The translations under genes were made by a program, and so were the position numbers. From NCBI GenBank assembly GCA_035283845.1, contig DATESZ010000226.1, positions 1-45,701 of the forward strand: 45,701 nucleotides of DNA, written 5' to 3'. Position 1 is the first letter of the stretch, and each line of letters starts with the position of its first letter. The notes under the pieces are model-generated. The model worked only from the letters and a program-made list of their open reading frames with translations, did no database searches and was not told the DNA's origin. The stretch comes from DATESZ01 sp035283845 (GTDB lineage Bacteria > Desulfobacterota > Syntrophia > Syntrophales > JACQWR01). Positions 14,917 through 23,265 of this stretch are shown here, piece after piece.

Positions 14917-17391
14917 ATGCCGATGGCCTATGACCTGAACCTGCGTGAATACTGGCGAACGATCCGCAAACGCAAATTCATCATCATCTTTACGATAGTC
15001 ATGCTGACCCTCTTCAGCCTCATCTTTTCCGTTCTGGGCCGGCCGACGCCGATCTACAGAACCAGCGCCAGCGTCAAGGTTGAAAAATCGGCTTCAGTCA
15101 CGGGTCTTTACATCCAGGCCGTTTCCTGGTCATCCACGAACTACATGGAAACCCAGATGACCATGATCAAGAGTTACTTCATCATGGAAATGGTGGCCAG
15201 GAAAATGGGATTGATCCCTCCCGACATTTCTTCCGATGACGCGCGCAACAACCCCCGATACCTGACAGTAATTCTTGGCCTGAAGGGTAACGTGGAGACG
15301 GAACAGGAAGGGAACAGCGACATCATCAGCATCACCGCCACGTCCGAAGACCCGAAAAAGGCTCAGCGTCTCGCCAACACCGTGGCCCAGGTATACAAGG
15401 ACCAGCACGCCCTGGATCTGAACAAGCGCGCCATCGAATCCAAGAAATTCATCGAGGGTCAGGTTATTGTCACCAAGGAAAAACTGCAAATGTCGGAAAA
15501 CGCGGTTAAGAACTTTCGGGAAACCAATCGCATGGTTTCTTTAGACTCCCAATCCTCAGGCCTCGTCAGTCAGTTTTCCGACCTGGAGATGAAAAACACC
15601 CATAATCTCGCCGTTTACAGCAAGATCAAAGAAATCGCGAAGGCCCTGGACCGGGCGGAAGACAGCCCCCTGTCGTCCAAGACGATCTTTTATTTCGAAG
15701 AGGCGTCAGGTCCCTACAAAGGCCTCAACGACCGTCTCGTACAACTGATGCTGGATAGGGATGTCCTCCTTATAAACTACACGGATAGTTTTACCCAGGT
15801 AATCCAGATCAAGAAACAGATCCACGAAATCATCACCAGCATGAAGGCCCAGTTAAATGCCCAGCAACAGAGCCTCTCCCAGACCATCAATATGATGCAG
15901 GAACAGCTCAAGACCCTGGACGGAAAGCTCAAAGATCTCCCGGAAAAAGGCCTGGAGCTGGCCCGCCTGGAAAGAGAAGTGGGCGTCGACCGGGAAATCT
16001 ATATTATGCTGGAAAAACAATATCAGCAATCTCTTATCCAGAACGCGGAGAAGATAGAGGAAGTTCAGATCGTCAAACCGGCGCTCGAACCCACCTATCC
16101 CATCAATCCTCCGCAGACGACGGCCACAACGGGCCTGGGCTTTATCCTTGGAATCGTCCTGGGCCTCGTTTTTGCCTTCCTCATCGAAACCTTCGATACG
16201 TCTATCGGCGCCGTGGAGGACGTGGAGGAGTTTCTCGGTGTCCACGTCCTCGGCATCGTCCCCTATACCGACTTCGACGAACTGAAGATCACCATAGAGG
16301 GGAAATTAGGGAAGGAGATCGACGAAGACCATTTATGGCGAAGCACCCGACTTGTTTCTCATTTCGCCACCAAGAGCACCTCGGCGGAGAGTTACCGCGC
16401 CCTGCGCACCAACATCAACTTCGTCAAACTGGAAACTGACATAAAGACGATCCTCGTAACCAGTTCCTCGCCCCAGGAAGGAAAGACCACCGCCGCCTGC
16501 AATCTGGCCGTTACGATGGCCCAGGCGGGTAACAAAGTCCTTCTTGTCGACGGCGATTTTCGCCGACCGGTAATATCAAAAGTTTTCGGCATCCCGTCCC
16601 TGCCTGGGCTGACGGATGTCATCCTCGGCAATTACGCGTGGCGCGATGTTGTTCGTTCCATCACGGACATCATGATGGGTAAAATGACGATGGAGGAGGT
16701 AATTGTCAACCCCGGCCTTGACAACCTCTACATAATTACCTGCGGAACAATTGCCCCCAATCCGGCCGAACTGGTAAGCTCCCGCATCAATGCGGATTTT
16801 ATTAAAGAGTCGCATGAAGAATATGATTTCGTGATCATCGACGGCCCGCCAGTTCTGGCGGCCACCGATGCAGCGATCTGGGGAACAAAGGCCGACGGGG
16901 TCATCATCGTTTACCAGGTCGGCAAGGTCGCCCGTGGCGCCCTGAAGCGGGCCAAGGCCCAGATCGATAACGTCAAGGCGAGAATCATCGGTGTTGTCCT
17001 CAACGGCCTTAAGGCGGAAATCAGCCCGGATTTCGAATATCACGATAAATATTATTACTATTACGGCAGCGAACACAAGAAAACACTTACCCTGGTGGAT
17101 AGGGTCGTCTCCTGGTCGGAACAGGTCAAAAAATATGTGAAGGATTTTCCCGAGAAACTGAAAAATATCATGAAAGATAAAGAAAAGTGGAAACCGAATA
17201 TAGATATCAGGTCCGGTGTTTTTAAGATAGTTTTGCTGCTTCTGGCGCTCGCTTTGCTGATCGCGGGTCTTTATTACCAGCGGACGATCAAGAAGTCCGT
17301 CCAAGCTCCGGCCAGGCCGGACAAAGTTCAAACCGTTCCGGCGCCCATTGTGCCGTCGGAACGCAAGGATAAACCTTCTGGAGAAAAATAA
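14917..17391 (+). CDS. wzc: Wzc-like polysaccharide co-polymerase with BY-kinase domain
   Basis: 824 residues, with an AGGAG ribosome site. The Wzz domain begins with LREYWRTIRKRKFIIIFTIVML (first membrane helix about 20-40). A long periplasmic coiled-coil region and a second helix (about 405-425, TGLGFILGIVLGLVFAFLIETFD) follow. The cytoplasmic tyrosine kinase has Walker A SSPQEGKTT (Lys523), Walker A' LLVDGDFRRP (about 545-554) and Walker B FVIIDGPP (about 638-645). The Tyr cluster YHDKYYYYYG lies near 708-717. Unusually, the chain continues for about 107 residues with a third hydrophobic helix (768-788) and a Pro-rich tail. It would control chain length and export, cycling through autophosphorylation reversed by the phosphatase at 5308. 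Its stop overlaps the next start (TAATG). Confidence 0.93.
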   Translation: MPMAYDLNLREYWRTIRKRKFIIIFTIVMLTLFSLIFSVLGRPTPIYRTSASVKVEKSASVTGLYIQAVSWSSTNYMETQMTMIKSYFIMEMVARKMGLIPPDISSDDARNNPRYLTVILGLKGNVETEQEGNSDIISITATSEDPKKAQRLANTVAQVYKDQHALDLNKRAIESKKFIEGQVIVTKEKLQMSENAVKNFRETNRMVSLDSQSSGLVSQFSDLEMKNTHNLAVYSKIKEIAKALDRAEDSPLSSKTIFYFEEASGPYKGLNDRLVQLMLDRDVLLINYTDSFTQVIQIKKQIHEIITSMKAQLNAQQQSLSQTINMMQEQLKTLDGKLKDLPEKGLELARLEREVGVDREIYIMLEKQYQQSLIQNAEKIEEVQIVKPALEPTYPINPPQTTATTGLGFILGIVLGLVFAFLIETFDTSIGAVEDVEEFLGVHVLGIVPYTDFDELKITIEGKLGKEIDEDHLWRSTRLVSHFATKSTSAESYRALRTNINFVKLETDIKTILVTSSSPQEGKTTAACNLAVTMAQAGNKVLLVDGDFRRPVISKVFGIPSLPGLTDVILGNYAWRDVVRSITDIMMGKMTMEEVIVNPGLDNLYIITCGTIAPNPAELVSSRINADFIKESHEEYDFVIIDGPPVLAATDAAIWGTKADGVIIVYQVGKVARGALKRAKAQIDNVKARIIGVVLNGLKAEISPDFEYHDKYYYYYGSEHKKTLTLVDRVVSWSEQVKKYVKDFPEKLKNIMKDKEKWKPNIDIRSGVFKIVLLLLALALLIAGLYYQRTIKKSVQAPARPDKVQTVPAPIVPSERKDKPSGEK

Positions 17392-17693
17392 TGAGCCGCT
17401 CTCGACGAAGACGAAAAAAGCGCAGAAAGTTCAGAACGTCTCTGATGTGGTTCGCAATCATATCGCTCGTGGTGATCCTCATTGCCGCCTTCCTGGGTTT
17501 AGGAGGCGGCCTCGTAAATTTCATCGACAAACACGCCGATGTTCTGGACACTCAGTACATTCCGAAGGATATTGACAATGCCACGTTAGAAAAACTGAAA
17601 AAAACATTTGATCAACAGCAATCCAAACCAATTGATCGCGCCACATTGGAAAAACTGAAAAAAACATTTGATCAAAAGCAATCCAAACCATAG
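17391..17693 (+). CDS. Small membrane protein with duplicated 20-residue C-terminal repeat
   Basis: 100 residues, starting one base inside the wzc stop. A very basic N-terminus (RSRRRRKKRRK) is followed by one membrane helix (about 19-41) and a short linker. Two 20-residue repeats end the chain (61-80 and 81-100), each containing ATLEKLKKTFDQ and ending QSKP. I recognise no family. The tight coupling to wzc and the single helix suggest an accessory of the co-polymerase or export complex. By the positive-inside rule the repeats would lie outside the cytoplasm. Confidence 0.75.
   Translation: MSRSRRRRKKRRKFRTSLMWFAIISLVVILIAAFLGLGGGLVNFIDKHADVLDTQYIPKDIDNATLEKLKKTFDQQQSKPIDRATLEKLKKTFDQKQSKP
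17571..17690 (+). repeat. 60-bp tandem duplication within the small membrane protein gene
   Basis: Units 17571-17630 and 17631-17690 are both 60 bases and, by eye, differ at seven positions. The second ends immediately before the TAG, so the duplication lengthened the protein by exactly 20 residues in frame. Confidence 0.93.
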
Positions 17694-17710
17694 GATAAAC
17701 CCAAGCCGTA

Positions 17711-19099
17711 ATGTCTAATGAAACCGCTCTTGAAAGTAAAGCCATCCTCTTTTTTTTAGCGATCGTTGCAATAACCTTTGTCGGGGGGATGTTTCTTACC
17801 AAGATATCGATGGGCATCACTTTCGCGGTCATCGCGGCCGTCATCATGGCAGTGGTATGTTTCATGAATCCGGAGCTCGGCCTGTATATCCTCGTTTGCG
17901 CCATGCTCCTGGGGCCGCAGTTCGGTTTGGGTGAAGCAACGGGAGAAAGCGTTCGCGGCCGGGGTATCACGCTGCGATTTGACGATTTGCTCCTGCTCAT
18001 CATCGGTTTCAGTTGGTTTCTGAGCACGGCCATCAATAAAGAGCGGGGGCTCTTTCTCAAGACACCCCTGAATCGGAATATCGCTTACTATTTACTCGTC
18101 TGTCTTGTCTCCACCCTGATCGGATATATGATGGGAAACGTCAAGGGGATGGCAGGAATATTTTTCGTCCTCAAATACTTCGAATATTATATCGTCTATT
18201 TCATGGCTGTGAACTACCTGAAAGAAAAAAAGCAGATGGAACGCTTGATCTTCACCATGCTGATCGTCTGCCTGATTGTTTGCATTGTCGGCATCTATCA
18301 GATCCCCGCCGGCCGCCGCGTGTCGGCGCCTTTCGAAGGTGAAGCCGGCGAACCGAATACCCTGGGCGGTTATCTGGTACTCATGCTTTCTCTGGTTTTA
18401 GGGCTTTTGTTCAATAAATACGGCACAATCAAGAAAAAGTTCTTTTTCGGGGGACTTGTGTTTTTCATTCTCATCACCTTAGCGGCGACCCTTTCCCGGA
18501 GTTCCTGGCTGGCCTTAGTACCGATGCTGCTGGCTCTAATCTATTTCAACAAAAGGAAAATGGTCGTGATCATGCCGTTACTATTTGTAATTATCCTGTC
18601 TGCTTTTCTATTGCCCTCAGGAGTGAAGCAAAGGGTCATGTTTACCTTCTCTCAGCCTTTGGAACATGGACAGATTGCCGTTGGCGCTGTACGCATTGAT
18701 ACTTCCACTTCCGCCCGCCTGAACTCATGGAAAAAAGTGCTGACAAGGGATTTCATAACCCACCCGCTTCTCGGTTACGGCGTGACCGGCTATCATTTCC
18801 TCGATGCCCAATATCCCCGCGTACTGGCAGAGACCGGGTTTGCAGGATTTTTTTCCTTCATAGCCCTCCTGATTGCTATTTACAAAAACGCCCTCCAGAC
18901 GCGGCGCCAATATGAGGATGATCCTTTCTATTTAGGCGTTTCCACCGGTTTTCTGGCAGGATTTTTCGCCATGCTCACCCATGCCATCGGATCCAACACC
19001 TTCATTATCGTCCGTATTATGGAACCTTTCTGGTTCCTGACAGCTATCATGGTCATGATTCCCCAGATCGCCCATCGGCCGGATACCTCATTAACCTGA
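17711..19099 (+). CDS. O-antigen ligase/polymerase family membrane protein (Wzy/WaaL-like)
   Basis: 462 residues, strongly hydrophobic, with about ten or more membrane helices from residue 11 onward. A large loop of about 60 residues (VKQRVMFTFSQPLEHGQIA... to LLGYGVTGYHF) lies in the last third. It contains STSARLNSWKKVLTRDFITHPLLGYG, a typical stretch of the Wzy_C/O-antigen-ligase family (SxxxRxxxWxxA...PLxGxG). The family polymerises repeat units or transfers finished glycans to an acceptor in the periplasm. Because an ABC exporter is encoded next, a ligase role is as likely as polymerase. It starts 17 bases after the small membrane protein gene and probably belongs to the same transcript. 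Confidence 0.85.
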   Translation: MSNETALESKAILFFLAIVAITFVGGMFLTKISMGITFAVIAAVIMAVVCFMNPELGLYILVCAMLLGPQFGLGEATGESVRGRGITLRFDDLLLLIIGFSWFLSTAINKERGLFLKTPLNRNIAYYLLVCLVSTLIGYMMGNVKGMAGIFFVLKYFEYYIVYFMAVNYLKEKKQMERLIFTMLIVCLIVCIVGIYQIPAGRRVSAPFEGEAGEPNTLGGYLVLMLSLVLGLLFNKYGTIKKKFFFGGLVFFILITLAATLSRSSWLALVPMLLALIYFNKRKMVVIMPLLFVIILSAFLLPSGVKQRVMFTFSQPLEHGQIAVGAVRIDTSTSARLNSWKKVLTRDFITHPLLGYGVTGYHFLDAQYPRVLAETGFAGFFSFIALLIAIYKNALQTRRQYEDDPFYLGVSTGFLAGFFAMLTHAIGSNTFIIVRIMEPFWFLTAIMVMIPQIAHRPDTSLT

Positions 19100-19149
19100 G
19101 CTTGTATAAGTGTGATAAACATAGTAATAAACTACCTTATAAATTTCAT

Positions 19150-19174
19150 GGATTATCATCCCCTGATGTAATCC
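19150..19174 (+). promoter_or_regulatory. Hairpin between the wzy-like gene and wzm
   Basis: GGATTA, a bulged T, CATC, loop CCCT, GATG, TAATCC: ten paired bases with one bulge. No T-run follows, so it is not a standard intrinsic terminator. It may be an attenuation or RNA-stability site within the 101-base gap before wzm. Confidence 0.45.
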
Positions 19175-19200
19175 AAGGGGCGGAGCTTTAGAATACATAA

Positions 19201-20028
19201 ATGATGAAAAGTCTTCAAGAAATCGTCATAGAACCGAAGAAATCCTGGTTTGGTTTCCGGGGGCGGGAACTCTGGCAATATCGCGAGTTATTACGATTTC
19301 TGGTGGTTCGGGATATTAAGGTGCGATATAAACAGACCGTGCTGGGCGGTTTGTGGGCAATCCTGCAGCCTTTTATGAGCATGCTGATCTTCACCATTTT
19401 TTTCGGCAAGCTGGCAAAAATTCCTTCCGACAACCTGCCCTACCCCATATTCGTGTACGCGGCACTGCTCCCCTGGCAATTTTTCAGCAACGGAATCGGC
19501 AATGCCGGCAATAGTATTGTTGCCAGTAGCAATTTGATATCCAAGGTCTATTTCCCGAGGATCATCATTCCCGCGGCCTCTCTCGGAGCGGGATTGCTTG
19601 ACTTCATCATTGCTTCATTCATTCTATTTATTATGATGGTATATTATGGAATCTTTCCGGGACTATCTATTTTGTTTCTCCCCCTCCTTTTGTTTGGTGT
19701 CATCGTGACGACGTTAGGCGTGGGAATGCTTCTCTCTGCTTTCAATGTCGTATATCGCGATTTCCGTTACGTGATCCCTTTTCTCGTCCAGTTCTGGCTA
19801 TTTGCCACCCCTGTAATTTATCCTTCGAACATTGTTCCGCAACAGTGGAGGTGGCTGATTAATCTGAATCCCATGGCCGGTCTCATCACGGCATTTCGTT
19901 CCGCTATTTTGGGGCAATCGATACCTTGGGCAGATCTGTCAATATCTTTTTCTATCAGCATTTTTTTATTCATCATCGGCTTGCTCTCTTTTTACCGTAT
20001 GGAGCGACGTTTTGCGGATGTCATTTAA
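19201..20028 (+). CDS. wzm: Polysaccharide ABC exporter permease (Wzm)
   Basis: 275 residues. The N-terminus LWQYRELLRFLVVRDIKVRYKQTVLGGLWAILQPF is diagnostic for ABC-2 permeases of the Wzm/TagG/KpsM group. Six membrane helices follow, and the motif FRYVIPFLVQFWLFATPVIYPSNIVP near 195-220 is typical of O-antigen exporters. Two adjacent ATGs (19201 and 19204) are possible starts; a GGAG lies about 15 bases upstream. It forms the inner-membrane channel for lipid-linked glycan and is paired with wzt 67 bases downstream. Confidence 0.95.
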   Translation: MMKSLQEIVIEPKKSWFGFRGRELWQYRELLRFLVVRDIKVRYKQTVLGGLWAILQPFMSMLIFTIFFGKLAKIPSDNLPYPIFVYAALLPWQFFSNGIGNAGNSIVASSNLISKVYFPRIIIPAASLGAGLLDFIIASFILFIMMVYYGIFPGLSILFLPLLLFGVIVTTLGVGMLLSAFNVVYRDFRYVIPFLVQFWLFATPVIYPSNIVPQQWRWLINLNPMAGLITAFRSAILGQSIPWADLSISFSISIFLFIIGLLSFYRMERRFADVI

Positions 20029-20095
20029 CTCCGGTGATATTAGACAATTTCGAATATCACCGTATCCCTGTGGTAAGGTATCACTCCCTATCCCT

Positions 20096-21397
20096 ATGAA
20101 TGATATCGTCATCCGAGTTGAGAATGTGGGAAAGATTTACCGTATCGGTTCTACCGTGGAGCATAATAAAACCTTCCGCGAGGCGATGACGGAAATGATC
20201 TTGGTCCCATGGCGGTCCATGCGGAACGCTTTCAGCAGGCAATCGGCTGAAGCAATTGAAAAATCGGACAACCATGTCTGGGCCTTGAGGGATATCTCCT
20301 TTGAGGTCAAACAGGGCGAAGTCGTGGGCATCATCGGCCGCAACGGTTCAGGTAAAAGTACGCTTCTGAAGATTCTTTCACGGATCACGGAACCCACGGA
20401 AGGCAGAGTTTTTTTGCGGGGGAGGGTCGGCTCCCTTCTGGAAGTCGGAACGGGATTTCACTCCGAGCTGACCGGACAGGAAAATATTTATCTAAGCGGC
20501 AGTATCCTTGGCATGAGCAGTAACGAAATCAGCCGCAGGTTCGATGAAATCGTCGCCTTTGCGGAAGTAGAAAAATTCATCCATACTCCAGTGAAGCATT
20601 ATTCCAGCGGCATGTACATGCGCTTGGCCTTTGCCGTTGCCGCGCACTTCGAGACTGAAATTCTGCTTGTAGACGAAGTGCTCGCAGTTGGCGACGACGC
20701 CTTTCAAAAAAAGTGCCTGGGTAAAATGGGCGATGTGGCAAAAAAAGGACGTACAGTATTATTTGTAAGCCATAATATGGGTGCGATCGAAGGTCTTTGT
20801 ACTCAAGCATACCTCCTCAAGGGTGGGCGGGTCGCCTTATACGGCAAAACCGATAGAGTTGTTTCATTCTACTTAACCCAAAAATATCAGCACAATGGGA
20901 ATATTTTGGCTCACTGTCCACGTACAGGCAATGGGAAAGTGAAAATTATTTCATTTCATGTCGAAACGTCTGCTGGTGAGGTTCTTCAGGTGGCAACAAG
21001 CGGTAATCCCACAGTCTTCGCTTTTGAGTTTGAGAATTTAGGCTGCGATCCCAAAGATCAAGTCTCTTTTAGTTTTAGTGTTCATACGGACCGAGAGTTT
21101 GGATTGTTTCATTATTATAGTCATTTTTCAAACATTTATTTTAAAAAGCTTCCACCAAAAGGCTATTTTAAATGTTTAATTTCTGAGCTTCCGTTAGCAC
21201 CGGGGAATTATCTTGTAATGTGCCGTACAGTTCTGAATGGTGATCAAACAACCGGCATAGAGGCGGACTGGCCGCGGGATTTTCTTCCAATGACCGTGAT
21301 GGGAGGAGATTTCTATGGCACGGGAAATATTAATTTATCTACATGGGGTTCTATCCTCGTAAAGGGTATTTGGTCCATGGTGGATACTGATCATTAA
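20096..21397 (+). CDS. wzt: Polysaccharide ABC exporter ATPase with C-terminal carbohydrate-binding domain (Wzt)
   Basis: 433 residues from the ATG at 20096 (MNDIVIRVENVGKIYRI), the usual start of this family; a longer frame from 20012 overlaps wzm and has no family match. Walker A is GRNGSGKST (81-89), the signature region HYSSGMYMRLA (about 167-177) and Walker B ILLVDEVLAVGDD. From about residue 283 a beta-rich domain (KVKIISFHVETSAGEVLQ ... STWGSILVKGIW) matches the Wzt C-terminal domain that binds the non-reducing end of the glycan and fixes substrate specificity. DNA of this second domain is clearly richer in A+T than the ATPase part. This suggests that it travels with the following glycosyltransferase block. 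Confidence 0.95.
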   Translation: MNDIVIRVENVGKIYRIGSTVEHNKTFREAMTEMILVPWRSMRNAFSRQSAEAIEKSDNHVWALRDISFEVKQGEVVGIIGRNGSGKSTLLKILSRITEPTEGRVFLRGRVGSLLEVGTGFHSELTGQENIYLSGSILGMSSNEISRRFDEIVAFAEVEKFIHTPVKHYSSGMYMRLAFAVAAHFETEILLVDEVLAVGDDAFQKKCLGKMGDVAKKGRTVLFVSHNMGAIEGLCTQAYLLKGGRVALYGKTDRVVSFYLTQKYQHNGNILAHCPRTGNGKVKIISFHVETSAGEVLQVATSGNPTVFAFEFENLGCDPKDQVSFSFSVHTDREFGLFHYYSHFSNIYFKKLPPKGYFKCLISELPLAPGNYLVMCRTVLNGDQTTGIEADWPRDFLPMTVMGGDFYGTGNINLSTWGSILVKGIWSMVDTDH

Positions 21398-21503
21398 CTT
21401 AATCCACTACAAGAAATTGGATGCGGTAAGAAAGAATGTATCAAGCCTCGAAATAAATAGCTTACTGAATCTTCTTACGTTCTCAGCATAAAGGGAGTTG
21501 TAA

Positions 21504-22439
21504 GTGTGTCTTTCCACTCCAGTGGCATTCATAATTTTCAATCGTCCCGACTTGACAAGAATAGTATTCGAGGTAATTCGTAAAGCTCAGCCTTTAAAAC
21601 TGTTACTAATCGCTGATGGTCCGCGAGCGGACCGGCCAGGTGAAGCCGAAAAGTGCGATGCCACGCGTGCCATTGTTGAGCAGGTAGATTGGCCATGCGA
21701 GGTACTGAACAATTATTCAGATACTAACCTGGGCTGCAAGCGACGTGTCACCAGTGGGCTTGATTGGGTATTCTCGACCGTACCCGAAGCAATCATTCTG
21801 GAGGATGATTGCCTGCCCAATCCGACATTCTTCCGGTTCTGCGCTGAACTTCTGGAACACTACCGTGACGATAAGCGTATTATGATGATCAGCGGTGATA
21901 ATTTCCAGGATGGAAATCAGTGCACGCCATACAGTTATTATTTCTCCAGTCATGTCCATATATGGGGATGGGCCGTCTGGCGTAGGGCTTGGATGCATTA
22001 CAGCGATAATCTGGACAGATGGCCAGCCCTGCGTGAAACGAATTGGCTTAGAAAAACCTTTCAGGACAAATATCTGTCTCAATATTGGCGGGCGATATTC
22101 GATAGGCTCTACCAGAGCCCCATTGATACTTGGGACTACTACTGGATGTACTCGATATGGAATCAAAATGGACTTTCCGTGATACCGGCAGTGAACCTTG
22201 TCAGTAACATCGGATTTGATCAGCGTGCCACCCATACTGTGAATGATAATAAACGCATGGCGAATCGTCCAACGGGCGCAATTACCTTTCCCTTGAATCA
22301 TCCGCATGATATTGTTCAAAATGTCAAGGCAGATCGTTATACGTCTACCCACGCACTTGCAATTCGACCGCTATCGATCTGGCCTCTCAGGATGATTCGA
22401 AAACTGAGACAGATCTTTTTAACTCGGAATGGAACTTAA
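21504..22439 (+). CDS. Glycosyltransferase family 2-like protein
   Basis: 311 residues starting with GTG, seven bases after AAGGGAG. PVAFIIFNRPDLTRIVFEVIR, LLLIADGPRADRPGEAEKC and LNNYSDTNLGCKRRVTSGLDWVFS followed by AIILEDDCLPNPTFF show a GT-A fold with an EDD metal site (near residue 100). HIWGWAVWRRAWMHYS, common in this HlpA-like group of sugar transferases, follows. It probably adds one sugar to the exported glycan in the cytoplasm. It is the first complete gene of the AT-richer block and overlaps the FkbM methyltransferase gene by 11 bases. Donor and linkage cannot be read from sequence. Confidence 0.82.
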   Translation: MCLSTPVAFIIFNRPDLTRIVFEVIRKAQPLKLLLIADGPRADRPGEAEKCDATRAIVEQVDWPCEVLNNYSDTNLGCKRRVTSGLDWVFSTVPEAIILEDDCLPNPTFFRFCAELLEHYRDDKRIMMISGDNFQDGNQCTPYSYYFSSHVHIWGWAVWRRAWMHYSDNLDRWPALRETNWLRKTFQDKYLSQYWRAIFDRLYQSPIDTWDYYWMYSIWNQNGLSVIPAVNLVSNIGFDQRATHTVNDNKRMANRPTGAITFPLNHPHDIVQNVKADRYTSTHALAIRPLSIWPLRMIRKLRQIFLTRNGT

Positions 22440-23265
22440 AAAACCCATTAACACACTTCGCCATATGAGTGGTGTGTTGAAGGATCGAATACATTGGGCC
22501 AGCCTTCTGACTGCCTCCTCCTATGAGAGGTTAGAGCTTGCTCGTATTAAGAGAATTCCCCGTTATCAACGAGGAACGACCGATTTCCTTGGTCGTCCGG
22601 TTGCTTTCGTAGATTCTGCAACGTTCTTGCATGGCTACAAGGAAATCTTTCAAAAAGAAGTGTATCGTTTTCGAGCTTCAACGCAAATGCCGGTAATAAT
22701 TGATTGTGGAGCAAATATAGGACTAAGCATCATTTTTTTCAAGTCTCTTTACCCTAAGGCAACGATAGTTGCGTATGAACCTGATCCGAAGATATTCGCA
22801 GTGTGCAGTGAGAATATAAGGTCATTCGGCCTGACAAATATAGTCCTTTGTCCGCAAGCTGTATGGATTCAGGATAAGCAGATGGATTTTTCCGTTGAAG
22901 GAGGGTTTTCGGGTAGATTAGCAAAACCTGGCGACCATAATGAACTCATTTCAGTGCCAACCTGTAGATTAAGAAATTCATTGGAAGATAGAATAGACTT
23001 CCTCAAGATCGATATTGAAGGTGCAGAACATCAAGTTTTGATGGACTGTGCTGACCTGCTTCATAATGTTGAAAATATTTTTATTGAGTACCATTCTCAC
23101 TTTAAAGAACAACAACAACTGCATGAATTGTTAGAGGTCCTTTCGGAAGCCGGTTTTCGCTACCACATACATGAAGCCTATACAGTGAAGAATCCTTATA
23201 TTGATCGAACCCTTTTGCTTGGGATGGATCTCCAATTGAATATCTATGGCTTTAGAATGCGTTGA
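22429..23265 (+). CDS. FkbM-family methyltransferase
   Basis: 278 residues. The SAM-binding core is MPVIIDCGANIGLSIIFFKSLYPKATIVAYEPDP, then FSVEGGFSGR, and the FkbM hallmark IDFLKIDIEGAEHQVLMDC near residue 190. Family members O-methylate sugars and other small molecules, so this one may methylate a glycan residue or cap its end. It overlaps its neighbours on both sides (11 and 20 bases), which indicates one translationally coupled unit. Confidence 0.9.
   Translation: MELKKPINTLRHMSGVLKDRIHWASLLTASSYERLELARIKRIPRYQRGTTDFLGRPVAFVDSATFLHGYKEIFQKEVYRFRASTQMPVIIDCGANIGLSIIFFKSLYPKATIVAYEPDPKIFAVCSENIRSFGLTNIVLCPQAVWIQDKQMDFSVEGGFSGRLAKPGDHNELISVPTCRLRNSLEDRIDFLKIDIEGAEHQVLMDCADLLHNVENIFIEYHSHFKEQQQLHELLEVLSEAGFRYHIHEAYTVKNPYIDRTLLLGMDLQLNIYGFRMR

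Noticed and set aside
19172..19190. Resemblance of ggggcggagcttt to the ops/RfaH element (GGCGGTAGCGTG) upstream of wzm
   Set aside because: The match breaks after GGCGG, lacks the conserved TAGCGTG part and no JUMPstart context is visible.
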